DNA of 40,465 bases from Candidatus Rokuibacteriota bacterium. Its GTDB lineage: Bacteria > Methylomirabilota > Methylomirabilia > Rokubacteriales > CSP1-6. The translations under genes and the position numbers were made by a program. Positions 7,655 through 15,370 of this stretch are shown piece after piece. Location of the stretch: assembly GCA_003221455.1 (NCBI GenBank), contig QHRX01000021.1, forward strand, positions 1 to 40,465, read 5' to 3'. A model generated the notes under the pieces. It ran no database searches. It had not been told where the DNA came from and saw only the letters and a list, made by a program, of their open reading frames with translations. Position 1 is the stretch's first letter, and each line of letters opens with the position of its first letter.

Positions 7655-8483
7655 TCTCGCGCGGCGGAGGTTTTTCCCCTACCTTGACGGCGAGCTCGCG
7701 GCCGAGGAACAAGCGTCACTGGAAGGCCATCTGTCCTGCTGTCCGGACTGCCAGCGCCTGATTCACCTCGAGCGAACGTTCCGGGCACGATACCTCGATC
7801 ATCTTCGCCCCGACCCGGCTCCGGAGACGGTTCGCCGGGAGGTGTCCCGCCTCCTCAACGGACTCTCCGACCACCACCCCGGGGGATCCGGCGGGCGGCA
7901 TCGCCGATCCTCGACGATCCGCTCGGTCGCCGTGGCGGTCGGAGTCTGCCTCGTCCTGGGCGGCGCCACTCTGGGAGTCGCGGTCCGACGGTGGTGGAGT
8001 GGGACGAGCGCGTCGCTGGTGCGACTGGCCGAAGCGTCGGTCGAACAGCACCAGAAGCTGACCCGTGGCCTCCTGCCGTATGACGTCCGGGGGATGAGCC
8101 CACGCCAAATGGAGCGGTGGTTCAGGGGCAAACTGGACTTCGACGTGAATCTGCCGGAGCTGCCGCGAAAGAACCTGGCGTTACTCGGAGGGCGAGTCTC
8201 GTCCCTCCGGGATATCGAGGTGGCGGCCCTTCACTACCAGCTCGACGGAAAGGACGTCTCGCTCTTTGTCATGCCGCTCGAGAAGTACCGTCAGCTGGGG
8301 TTGGCCGGGACCCCGAAGTTCAAGATCGTGACCTATCAAGGGTATGACGTCATCGCCTGGGCCTCGCACGGCGTGGCGTACTCGCTCGTCTCCGAGATCG
8401 GCGGCCAGTCATGCCTGGTCTGTCACTCGCCCGAGGAAAGACTGGATTTCCCGACCGGCTTCCGTGCGCACGGCATGCTCTGA
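7644..8483 (+). CDS. Membrane anti-sigma factor with zf-HC2 domain and C-terminal CXXCH motif
   Basis: Residues 1-45 form the zinc-finger anti-sigma domain (FPYLDGELAAEEQASLEGHL; His29, Cys33, Cys36 in HxxxCxxC). One transmembrane helix follows at about 94-114 (VAVAVGVCLVLGGATLGVAV), then a periplasmic sensor domain of about 165 residues (ELPRKNLALLGGRVSSLRDI, VSLFVMPLEKYRQLG, YDVIAWASHGVAYSLVSEI). It ends in SCLVCHSPEERLD, a perfect CXXCH c-haem attachment motif 19 residues from the C terminus. Usual members of this family lack that motif, so this may be a haem-bearing or thiol redox sensor controlling the ECF sigma. ATG 7644 is chosen over GTG 7638. Family call firm; haem attachment is inference. 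Confidence 0.88.
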   Translation: MVCDLARRRFFPYLDGELAAEEQASLEGHLSCCPDCQRLIHLERTFRARYLDHLRPDPAPETVRREVSRLLNGLSDHHPGGSGGRHRRSSTIRSVAVAVGVCLVLGGATLGVAVRRWWSGTSASLVRLAEASVEQHQKLTRGLLPYDVRGMSPRQMERWFRGKLDFDVNLPELPRKNLALLGGRVSSLRDIEVAALHYQLDGKDVSLFVMPLEKYRQLGLAGTPKFKIVTYQGYDVIAWASHGVAYSLVSEIGGQSCLVCHSPEERLDFPTGFRAHGML

Positions 8484-8543
8484 GCGCCCGCGTCCATGGC
8501 GGACAGCCGGCGGCCTGCGCGCAGGACAAAGGAGAGATCAGCG

Positions 8544-9275
8544 ATGTCCTGGGGTTTGGTTCTGATCCCGGCGGTACTGGTGGCGCTCCTCGCGTTCCCC
8601 GCGGCTCCGGCGTCGGGCTACGACGTCGTGACGGTCTCCAATGGGGGGACGATCCGGGGCAGGGTGACGTTTACCGGGCCGCCGCCACCGCCCCGCAAGG
8701 AGATCCGCACCAAGAACCCGGAAGTCTGCGGGAGCGGCGAGTTCGAAGTCCCGCAGATGGAGCTGGCCGCTGACAAGGCGGTCGGGGAGGCCGTCGTGTA
8801 CCTCAAGGGGGTCGAGAAGGGCGAGGCATGGGAGAAACTCGCCAAGCCCCCCGAGATCGTGAATCGCAAGTGCAGCTTTGTACCGCACGTCCAAGCGATG
8901 CCGGTCTCGGCCGGGGAGATCGTGATCGTCAACTCGGATCCGATCCTGCACAACACCCATGGGTACTACGGGAGGCTGACGGCCTTCAACGTCGGGCTCC
9001 CGAAGCAGGGGCTGCGGATCCCGAAGCCCCTCACGCGACCGGGGCTCGTAAAGGTTGATTGCGACGCCCACGGGTGGATGCTCGGGTGGGTCTATGTGGC
9101 GGACAACCCGTACTACGCCGTGACGTCGAGGGATGGGAGCTTTACGCTCAAGAATGTCCCCCCGGGCTCCTACACTCTCGTGGCCTGGCAAGAATTCACG
9201 GGTCCGGTTGAGGTGCCGGTCACCGTGAAGCCGACGGCCGTGCAGGCCGTCAACGTCGATCTGGCCAAGAAGTAA
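8544..9275 (+). CDS. Exported cupredoxin-like protein with carboxypeptidase-regulatory-like fold
   Basis: The 243-residue protein starts at an ATG after AGGAGA and carries a signal peptide (to about ASG, residue 25). The body is a beta-sandwich with GTIRGRVTFTGPPPPPRKEI near the start and DGSFTLKNVPPGSYTLVAWQE near the end. Between them lies a type-1-copper-like ligand set: NSDPILHNTHGYYG (His136) and VDCDAHGWMLGWVYV (Cys173, His176, Met179). Such proteins are periplasmic and probably bind one copper for electron transfer or structure. It is the first gene of the densely packed plus-strand run that leads into the Sox-like and oxidase genes, so an electron-carrier role between sulfur oxidation and the oxidase is plausible. 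Confidence 0.82.
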   Translation: MSWGLVLIPAVLVALLAFPAAPASGYDVVTVSNGGTIRGRVTFTGPPPPPRKEIRTKNPEVCGSGEFEVPQMELAADKAVGEAVVYLKGVEKGEAWEKLAKPPEIVNRKCSFVPHVQAMPVSAGEIVIVNSDPILHNTHGYYGRLTAFNVGLPKQGLRIPKPLTRPGLVKVDCDAHGWMLGWVYVADNPYYAVTSRDGSFTLKNVPPGSYTLVAWQEFTGPVEVPVTVKPTAVQAVNVDLAKK

Positions 9276-9312
9276 GGATCCCGCCCGACCTTCACGACGG
9301 AAGGAGTGGCCT

Positions 9313-10461
9313 ATGGATTCCCTCGAGCGAGAGCGGCGTGAACTCAACACGATGCTGCGGCGGCCCGGAGAGCGGCCGGACAGCTCCGTGCGGATCGACC
9401 GCCGGACCTTCATCCACAAGTCGATATTGTGCGGCACCGCCGCAGGCGCGGCGTCCTTCGGCTGGTTTCCGCTGCTCAACACCCTCGACGTCGCCTACGG
9501 GGCGGAGACGTTCAAGTTCGCGTGGATCTCCGACAACCATCTCTACCCCAAGGACGTCAACACGCGCTTCGTCGAGAAGGCCGTGCGCGCGGTCGAGGAG
9601 GTGCAGGCGATGACTCCGCCCGCCGACTTCCTGATCCATGGCGGGGATATCGCCCAGCTCGGGGATCCGGTCGAGATCGCGCTCGGCAGCGACATCCTCA
9701 AGGAGGCGAAAATCCGCAAGGTCTTCATCCCCGGTGAGCACGACTGGTACCTGGACATGGGCGCCACGTGGCGGAAGCACTTCGGCGATCCCAACTGGAC
9801 CTTTGACCACAAGGGGGTTCGCTTCATCGGCCTCGATACCGTGAGCCGTGCCCCGGACTACTGGTCGGCGAGGAAGATGAGTCCGAAAGAGCGGATGGGG
9901 GCGATGGCGACCTTGGACGGGAGCATCGGTGGCCCGTGGGCGGGCGTCGGCTCGGACCAGCTCCAATGGCTCAACCACACGCTCTCCAGCTGGCCGAAAG
10001 ATCGCCCGGTCATCGTCTTCAGCCACAACCCGCTCTACGAGTACTACCCGCCGTGGAACTTCTGGGTCCGCGACTGGCGGGAGGTCCAGGAGATCCTCAG
10101 GCCGTACACCAACGTGACCAACGTCCACGGTCACACGCACCAGGTGCTCTACAACGAGATCGGCAAGATGCGGTCGATCGGCATGCTGGCGACGTCGTGG
10201 CCCTGGCCGTACGCGCCGGAGGGGGTGCCGGACCTCACCAAGTGCATGGTGCGGGCCGATCCGGGCGATTACTTCGATGGAATGGGATGGGCGCGGCTCA
10301 CCGTCACCGCCGCCGAGAGGGTGCAGAACGAGTACATGATGTTCGGACGGAAGCCGCAGAACGTCTTCGGCGAGGCGCTTGCGGATTCGGGGTGTGCCGA
10401 CAACGTCAACCAGGAACTGCACCCGCGGATTGCCGATCGCGGGTGGTACTCCAAGGACTGA
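9313..10461 (+). CDS. Tat-exported metallophosphoesterase (possible SoxB-like hydrolase)
   Basis: The 382-residue product has a twin-arginine motif at DRRTFIHKS (about 29-37), a hydrophobic segment and then the calcineurin-like metallophosphoesterase motifs: SDNH (Asp74, His76), GGDIAQLGD (Asp112), GEHD (141-144), FSHNP (His238) and VHGHTH (His274, His276). The third motif is normally GNHD or GNHE; here Glu replaces the metal-binding Asn, which may change metal preference. SoxB of the Sox pathway is also a Tat-exported two-metal enzyme of this superfamily, but longer (about 560 residues, with a 5'-nucleotidase C-terminal domain absent here). Position directly before a cytochrome c and a SoxYZ fusion suggests it could release sulfate from the carrier. 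Fold firm, substrate inferred. Confidence 0.85.
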   Translation: MDSLERERRELNTMLRRPGERPDSSVRIDRRTFIHKSILCGTAAGAASFGWFPLLNTLDVAYGAETFKFAWISDNHLYPKDVNTRFVEKAVRAVEEVQAMTPPADFLIHGGDIAQLGDPVEIALGSDILKEAKIRKVFIPGEHDWYLDMGATWRKHFGDPNWTFDHKGVRFIGLDTVSRAPDYWSARKMSPKERMGAMATLDGSIGGPWAGVGSDQLQWLNHTLSSWPKDRPVIVFSHNPLYEYYPPWNFWVRDWREVQEILRPYTNVTNVHGHTHQVLYNEIGKMRSIGMLATSWPWPYAPEGVPDLTKCMVRADPGDYFDGMGWARLTVTAAERVQNEYMMFGRKPQNVFGEALADSGCADNVNQELHPRIADRGWYSKD

Positions 10462-10493
10462 CCGCGGGTGTTCACGCCCGAAGGGGAACGACC

Positions 10494-10946
10494 ATGACAC
10501 GGCGCGTGCTCGTCATAGTGGGGATCTGCGTGGCGGTGCTGCTCGGCGTGACGGTGGGGACCCACCGGGCCCTGGCGCACAAGGAGAGGCATACGCCGGA
10601 GCAGCTCAAGATCTTCGACGAGGTTTTTTTGGAGCAGGTTCGGATCGGCGACCTTCTCTTCCATGGCGACGGGGAGACCGAGAAGAAGATGGGCGTCTCG
10701 CTCTCGAAGACCGGCATGGCGTGCGCGATGTGCCATCCGTTCGCGTCGGACACGCATCCCTATGAGTTCCCGAAGTTCCAGGAGCAGATCGAGAAGTTCG
10801 GGACGCTTCGAGACATGATCAACTGGTGCATCGAGAAGCCGCAAGAGGGGGTGCGGATCGACGCCGACTCCGACGCCATGAAGGCCCTCGAGGCGTACGT
10901 CTATTGGGCCAATCGCGGGTCGCGGCTCGACCCGGGCCGGCACTGA
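10494..10946 (+). CDS. Monohaem cytochrome c, SoxA/SoxX-like
   Basis: The track shows this frame open from 9936, but the gene starts at ATG 10494, after GGGGAACG, with a signal peptide (VLVIVGICVAVLLGVTVGTHRALA). The mature protein of about 122 residues has one haem site CAMCH at 77-81 and a second cysteine in DMINWCIEKPQEG (Cys112), followed by DAMKALEAYVYWANRG. SoxA and thiosulfate-dehydrogenase type cytochromes also combine a haem domain with the pattern LxxxINxCxxxPxxG and a late helix. Here only one haem is present. The gene is 19 bp before the SoxYZ fusion. A role in loading or oxidising sulfur on SoxYZ is inference. Confidence 0.82.
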   Translation: MTRRVLVIVGICVAVLLGVTVGTHRALAHKERHTPEQLKIFDEVFLEQVRIGDLLFHGDGETEKKMGVSLSKTGMACAMCHPFASDTHPYEFPKFQEQIEKFGTLRDMINWCIEKPQEGVRIDADSDAMKALEAYVYWANRGSRLDPGRH

Positions 10947-10965
10947 GCCGGGGTTCTGGTCGGCG

Positions 10966-11832
10966 ATGACCGAGGCCACGGCCGCACGGCCGTCGAAGGT
11001 CACCCGGCGAGGGTTCGTGCGCCTGGCTTCGGCGGCCGTGGGTCTGCTGGCCGAGGGGAAGGTCGGCCGCGCGTGGGGTGGTCTCCCGCGCCAATATTTT
11101 CGTGGTGAGCTGCCGGGCGACCTCTCGGCGTTTGAGCGCCTCCACGCTCCGATCCTCCGGCTGCCCCCGGCGACCGCCAACGGCGCCCGGGTGCCGATCG
11201 TCGTCGCACTGTCTCATCCGATGGAGCCGGGCCAGTACGTCAAGCAGATCCACGTCGTCAACGAGCGCGATCCCGTGCCGTCCAAGGGCGTCTTTCATTT
11301 CACGCCCGCCAACGGCCAGGTCTACCTGGCGTTTCAGGCGAGGCTGGATCAGGGCGTCTCTGAGGTGGCGGCGACCGCCGAGTGCACGCGCCACGGACGC
11401 TGGACGAGCGCTCGGTCCGTGACCATCCCGCCCGGCGCCGGTGGCTGCGCCGGCAGCGCGCCCCCGCCCGGCGCTATCAGCGCGACCCAGATCCTCCCAC
11501 CGCGCATCCGGATTCCCCAGGTGATCAAGCACGGCGGCATCCGGCCCGACGAGCTCATCGACGTGCAGCTCGAAATGCGGCATCCGAGCCAGACGGGGCT
11601 GGCGGTCCGGGACGGGAAATTCGTCCAGGTCTCGGCACCGTTCTACCTCGACGCCATGGAGGTTTTCTATGGCGAGCAGCGGGTGAGCTGGTTTGCGCTG
11701 ACGCCGGCGCTCAGCGACAACCCGTTCATCACCTTCCGGGTGCGCGCCCAGGGGGAGGGGCCGCTTCGGGTCGTGGTGACGAACAATCGCGGACGGCGGT
11801 TCGAGACGACCTATCCGATCCGTTTCTCCTGA
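10966..11832 (+). CDS. soxYZ: SoxY-SoxZ fusion, sulfur-compound carrier
   Basis: The 288-residue product begins with a Tat motif (TRRGFVRLASAAVG). The SoxY domain (about 50-155) has ILRLPPATANGARVPIVVALS and QIHVVNERDPVPSKGVFHF, and ends with PPGAGGCAGS. Cys161 sits in the GGC motif that carries the sulfur chain in SoxY. The SoxZ domain follows at once: RIRIPQVIKHGGIRPDELID, MRHPSQTGLAVRDGK, PFITFRVRAQGEGPLRVVVTNNRG. In the canonical system SoxY and SoxZ are separate and the cysteine is at the very C terminus of SoxY. Here it lies in a Gly/Ala/Pro linker between the two domains. Fused SoxYZ-like carriers are known next to quinoprotein dehydrogenases; this one sits in an oxidase operon instead and keeps its cysteine. 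Confidence 0.9.
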   Translation: MTEATAARPSKVTRRGFVRLASAAVGLLAEGKVGRAWGGLPRQYFRGELPGDLSAFERLHAPILRLPPATANGARVPIVVALSHPMEPGQYVKQIHVVNERDPVPSKGVFHFTPANGQVYLAFQARLDQGVSEVAATAECTRHGRWTSARSVTIPPGAGGCAGSAPPPGAISATQILPPRIRIPQVIKHGGIRPDELIDVQLEMRHPSQTGLAVRDGKFVQVSAPFYLDAMEVFYGEQRVSWFALTPALSDNPFITFRVRAQGEGPLRVVVTNNRGRRFETTYPIRFS

Positions 11833-11853
11833 TCCCGCTTCGAGGAGGCCGGG

Positions 11854-13215
11854 ATGGCCGTCGATGTCACAGTTCGCAACGATGCGCTCATCAACAAGGA
11901 TCTGATCCGACAGTGGCTCCTGTGGGGGCTGTTCTGGCTGATGCTGTTCCCTACCGTCGGCGTCATCGCGTCGACCAAGTTTGTCTTCCCCGACTTCCTG
12001 GGACGCATCCCGTGGCTCACCTTCGGGCGCATCCGGCCGATCCACGTGAACGGGGTCATCTGGGGCGCGTACTCGACCCTCTTCATCGGCCTCTCGTTGT
12101 ACATCGTCCCGCGCCTCGCGGGAGCCCGGCTGTGGAAGGAGCAGTGGGACTTTGCCCTCCTGTGGGTGTGGAACCTGAACCTCGCCCTCGCGGTGGTCCT
12201 GCTCGCCCTCGGGTGGAACCGAGGCTGGGAGGCTGGCGAGTTCGCCGAGGTCAACAACGTCGTCATCTTTCTCTCGCTCCTCGTGCTGACGGTCCAGTTC
12301 CTCATGACCATCAAGAACCGGAACGAGGCGCCCCTCTACGTGTCCCTCTGGTACTTGATCGCCTCGTTCATCTGGACGGACGTCAACCTGATCGTGGGCA
12401 TGGTCGGGCCGTACAGCTTCCCCGGAGTCAACAACGTCGCCCTCCACGGCCTGTTCATCCATTACGTCGTCGGGCTCTGGATCACGCCGACCGGCTACGT
12501 CCTCATCTACTACTTCCTGCCCGCCAGTGTCCGGAATCCGATCTACAGCCACAAGCTCTCCCTGATCGGCTTCTGGTCGCTCGCGCTCTTTTACCCGCTG
12601 GTTGGCATCCATCACTACCTCTACTCGCCCCTCCCGGACTGGGCGGAGACCATCGCGATCATCTCCTCCGTCCTGCTGATCATTCCCGTGTGGACGGTCC
12701 TCCAGAACTTCTTCGGCACCATGATCGGCAAGTGGCAGGGCTTCAGCCAGAACCTTCCCGCCAAGTTCCTGATCACGGGCTCGATTCTCTACCTCTTCGG
12801 ATGCTTTCAGGGCTCGACCGAGGCGCTCCGGTCGCTGCAGCAACCGACGCACTTCACGGACTTCGTGATCTCGCACTCCCACCTCACGGTGTTCGGAACG
12901 TTCGTCCTCTGGGCGCTGGGCGGCGTCCTCTACGTCTGGCCGAGAGTGACGGGCAGAGAGCTCTGGAGCTTCAGGCTCGGCAACTGGGGGTTCTGGCTCA
13001 TCACGGGCGGCATCTCGGCCATGGGGCTGATCCTGTCGGCCCAGGGACTCACCCAGGGCTTCATGCTGATGCAGCAAGCCGAGTGGATGGACACCGTCAT
13101 TACGATGCGACCGTACTGGTTCTTCAGGACCTTCACCGGGATCTCTATGGACCTCGGCATGTCGCTCATCGTCTACACCCTCATGAAGACTTCCCTCGCG
13201 AGAGGCGCCGCGTAA
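11854..13215 (+). CDS. ccoN: cbb3-type cytochrome c oxidase subunit I (CcoN)
   Basis: This 453-residue, about 12-helix membrane protein holds the haem-copper centre. Visible ligands are His64 in RPIHVNG (low-spin haem), His203 in FIHYVVGLWITPTG (CuB), His253 and His254 in GIHHYLYSPLPDW (CuB), and His341 and His343 in ISHSHLTVFG (haems). Tyr247 lies six residues before the HH pair, where cbb3 oxidases carry the cross-linked active-site Tyr. This argues for oxygen reduction rather than nitric oxide reduction. It is somewhat divergent and slightly shorter than usual CcoN. It starts with GAGGAGG upstream, 21 bp after soxYZ and 14 bp before the ccoO-ccoP fusion, clearly one operon. Confidence 0.93.
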   Translation: MAVDVTVRNDALINKDLIRQWLLWGLFWLMLFPTVGVIASTKFVFPDFLGRIPWLTFGRIRPIHVNGVIWGAYSTLFIGLSLYIVPRLAGARLWKEQWDFALLWVWNLNLALAVVLLALGWNRGWEAGEFAEVNNVVIFLSLLVLTVQFLMTIKNRNEAPLYVSLWYLIASFIWTDVNLIVGMVGPYSFPGVNNVALHGLFIHYVVGLWITPTGYVLIYYFLPASVRNPIYSHKLSLIGFWSLALFYPLVGIHHYLYSPLPDWAETIAIISSVLLIIPVWTVLQNFFGTMIGKWQGFSQNLPAKFLITGSILYLFGCFQGSTEALRSLQQPTHFTDFVISHSHLTVFGTFVLWALGGVLYVWPRVTGRELWSFRLGNWGFWLITGGISAMGLILSAQGLTQGFMLMQQAEWMDTVITMRPYWFFRTFTGISMDLGMSLIVYTLMKTSLARGAA

Positions 13216-13229
13216 GGAGACGGTGAACC

Positions 13230-14891
13230 GTGCGCGGCATCAGGTCATTGGCCATCGGCGCGGGCTTCGCCTGCATTACGGCGGCGCTCTTCATCCAGTG
13301 GTTTCTCCCGGAGATGATCCCGGCGACGCATGAGCGGCGGGTGACGCGCGCCGTCCGAACCGACCTGGGCGAGATCAAGTGGATCCGGTACGAATCGAGC
13401 GACTATACCCCGCTCGAGCGACTGGGCCGGCGTGTCTACACCCGAGAGGGGTGCTGGTACTGCCACAGCCAGTACGTGCGCCCCGTCACGGGGGAGGACA
13501 TCCGCTGGGGGCCGGTCTCCGAGGCAGGGGAGTACGCGTTCGACCTCCCGCATCTCTTTTCGACGCGGCGCATCGGTCCGGACCTCACCCGGGTCGGTCT
13601 GAAGTACGGGGACGATTGGCACTACGCGCACCACTGGGACCCGAGGCTCGTCGTGCCGGACTCGATCATGCCGAGCTTCACCTGGCTGTTCGTCCAGATT
13701 CGAGTGCCGGCGCACCGGGCGGGCGACACGCTGACGCTCGACCCGGTACCCGCGATGCGGCGGTACTTCACGATGAATGCGGCGAAGCCGATCCCGATCT
13801 ACCCGAACGAGGACGGCCTGATCTTCGTCCACCCGCGGCCGGATGGCGAGTTCCCGATCGACGGCACGCCCCAGCTCGACCTCACCGCCTACCAGGCCCA
13901 TCCGCCCGTGCCGGCATTCCGGTCGGCCCTCCTCCTCATTCCGACGAAGGAGCTGGTGGGACTGGTCGCCTACGTCCAGAAGCTCGGAATGAACCGGGGC
14001 GCGTGGCGGGAGGTCTTCGAGCCCCAGACCGTCGACGTCTCCGCCATGCGGATCCCGGAGAGCGAGATGCTGCTCGCCCGGGGACGGGCCGTCTTCGCGC
14101 AGCGGTGTATCGGCTGTCACGGGGCCAAGGGCGACGGCAACGGCGTCGCGGCGACGTTCCTGTCTCCCCGGCCCCGCGATTTCACCCTCGGCGAATTCAA
14201 GTTTCGCACGACACCGTCGGGCTCGCTGCCCACCGACGGCGACCTCTTCCGCACGATCACCCGAGGCGTCCGGTGGACTCCGATGCCCACGTGGCATGAG
14301 GTTCCCGAGAACGACCGGTTGGCCGTCGTCCAGTACCTCAAGAGCTTTTCAGATCGCTGGCGACAGGAGAAGCCTCCGGCGCCGGTCTACGTCCCCGATC
14401 CCCCCGCCCCAACCCCTGAACTCCTGGCGCGAGGTAAGGAGCTCTACAACAAGGTCGCCAAGTGCTGGCAGTGCCACGGTGACGGCGGCAAGGGGGACGG
14501 ACCCTCGGCCGACGAGCTCAAGGACGACTTCGGCTTTCCCATCCGACCGACCGACTTTACGCGGGGCCAGTTCAAGGGCGGCTCACACGCCCGGGATATC
14601 TACCGGACCATGACGACCGGGCTCGACGGCACGCCGATGCCGTCCTTCGTCGACTCCATGACGGCCGACGAACGCTGGGCCATCTCCTACTATGTCTTGT
14701 CGTTCTCGGCGTGGGGTGATCCGCTGACCGGGCAGAAGCTCAGGATTTCGCCGCAGGCCAAGGCGGCGCTCGATTCGCCAGCCGTACGCGCGGGCTCGCC
14801 CCGGCTGGCCTATGATCCGGACCGAACGCCCACCGCGCTCTCGAAGCGAAACGCCACGCCACGGGCGGCGGCGGACAGGGAACAGGAATGA
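13230..14891 (+). CDS. CcoO-CcoP fusion: triheme cytochrome c subunit of cbb3-type oxidase
   Basis: The 553-residue protein has an N-terminal membrane anchor (residues about 5-30). A CcoO-like domain follows, with haem site CWYCH at 75-79, then RRIGPDLTRVGLKYGDDWHYAHHWDPRLVVPDSIMPSF, the hallmark of CcoO. Two CcoP-like cytochrome c domains come next, with CIGCH at 293-297 and CWQCH at 412-416 and methionine ligands in the TPMPTWHEVPENDRLAVVQYL and TPMPSFVDSMTADERWAISYYVL segments. It thus joins the mono- and dihaem subunits in one chain and drops the CcoP membrane anchor, which appears to be encoded separately at 15045. A GTG start is used after AAGGAGA. The ccoS-like ATG overlaps its stop (ATGA). 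Confidence 0.92.
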   Translation: MRGIRSLAIGAGFACITAALFIQWFLPEMIPATHERRVTRAVRTDLGEIKWIRYESSDYTPLERLGRRVYTREGCWYCHSQYVRPVTGEDIRWGPVSEAGEYAFDLPHLFSTRRIGPDLTRVGLKYGDDWHYAHHWDPRLVVPDSIMPSFTWLFVQIRVPAHRAGDTLTLDPVPAMRRYFTMNAAKPIPIYPNEDGLIFVHPRPDGEFPIDGTPQLDLTAYQAHPPVPAFRSALLLIPTKELVGLVAYVQKLGMNRGAWREVFEPQTVDVSAMRIPESEMLLARGRAVFAQRCIGCHGAKGDGNGVAATFLSPRPRDFTLGEFKFRTTPSGSLPTDGDLFRTITRGVRWTPMPTWHEVPENDRLAVVQYLKSFSDRWRQEKPPAPVYVPDPPAPTPELLARGKELYNKVAKCWQCHGDGGKGDGPSADELKDDFGFPIRPTDFTRGQFKGGSHARDIYRTMTTGLDGTPMPSFVDSMTADERWAISYYVLSFSAWGDPLTGQKLRISPQAKAALDSPAVRAGSPRLAYDPDRTPTALSKRNATPRAAADREQE

Positions 14892-15064
14892 CCGACGTCG
14901 GCTATCTCACGGTCGGGGAATTTCTCGTGGCACTCCTCATGTCCCTCGCCGCGCTCAGCGCGCTCGTCTGGGCGGCGGCGAGCGGGGCGTTCCGGAACGT
15001 CGAAGCGATTAAGCATCGGGTGCTGGAGCTGGAGGAGGAGGACCATGCGCGACGAACGCAGTGA
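14888..15064 (+). CDS. ccoS: CcoS/FixS-like cbb3 oxidase maturation protein
   Basis: Not in the ORF track. ATG overlaps the stop of the triheme gene. The 58-residue product MTDVGYLTVGEFLVALLMSL and on has one transmembrane helix, then LVWAAASGAFRNVEAIKHRVLELEEEDHA. The W-A-x-x-SG-x-F-x-(D/N)-x-E-x-x-x-x-R-(I/V)-L pattern is that of CcoS/FixS, which is needed for cofactor insertion into the catalytic subunit of cbb3 oxidases. Its end overlaps the next start by 20 bp, indicating translational coupling. Length fits the family (about 50-60 residues). Confidence 0.75.
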   Translation: MTDVGYLTVGEFLVALLMSLAALSALVWAAASGAFRNVEAIKHRVLELEEEDHARRTQ

Positions 15065-15239
15065 GGGGGAAGGGAAGTACGGCCCGCTCGAGACGTACGC
15101 CCAGGGCGAGATCAAGGCCTATCACGGCATCGTGAACAAGTGGCTGCTCGTCGTCTACGCGCTCCTCGGCCTGTGGGCCGTCTATTACCTGTTCAAGTAC
15201 TGGGGCGGGCTCGGGCCGGGTTTGGGCGTCGGGGGGTAG
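15045..15239 (+). CDS. Detached CcoP N-terminal membrane anchor (FixP_N-like)
   Basis: The 64-residue protein reads YAQGEIKAYHGIVNKWLLVVYALLGLWAVYYLFKYWGGLGPG: a short acidic N terminus, a Tyr-x-Gly-Ile-x-N-x-W pattern, one transmembrane helix and an aromatic exit. That is how the N terminus of CcoP/FixP looks, before its two cytochrome domains. Here the cytochrome domains are fused to CcoO instead, so the anchor has become its own gene. It starts inside ccoS and probably helps assemble or stabilise the complex, as the CcoP anchor or CcoH does. Confidence is high that it is a real small membrane protein, moderate for the CcoP relation. Confidence 0.75.
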   Translation: MRDERSEGEGKYGPLETYAQGEIKAYHGIVNKWLLVVYALLGLWAVYYLFKYWGGLGPGLGVGG

Positions 15240-15252
15240 GGCGGAGACGGCG

Positions 15253-15357
15253 ATGCGGACAGAGCGACTGATCCTCGCGTTGGCGCTGCTCAATATGGCA
15301 TTTCTGGTCTTCGAGATTCTCTTCAACTCGTTGTCGGACGTGATCTCGCTCTTGTAG
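15253..15357 (+). CDS. 34-residue membrane protein of the oxidase operon
   Basis: Too short for the track. ATG at 15253 follows GCGGAGACGG and encodes MRTERLILALALLNMAFLVF and on to EILFNSLSDVISLL. It is almost entirely one transmembrane helix with a positively charged N terminus and ends without a tail. It lies 13 bp after the CcoP-anchor-like gene and 13 bp before another miniprotein. Single-helix small subunits (such as CcoQ, CcoM or CydX types) are common in terminal oxidases, so I infer a structural subunit. No sequence family is recognised. Confidence 0.62.
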   Translation: MRTERLILALALLNMAFLVFEILFNSLSDVISLL

Positions 15358-15370
15358 CAGGAGGGACCCG

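Noticed and set aside
10819-13077. 752-codon minus-strand ORF, the longest in the track
   Set aside because: It lies opposite the cytochrome, soxYZ and ccoN genes, and is Asp/Glu/Arg/Gln-rich, the usual antisense shadow in high-GC DNA. The plus strand has clear family motifs.
11382-13226. 614-codon plus-strand ORF overlapping soxYZ and ccoN
   Set aside because: Out of frame with both; His/Arg/Pro-rich artefact.
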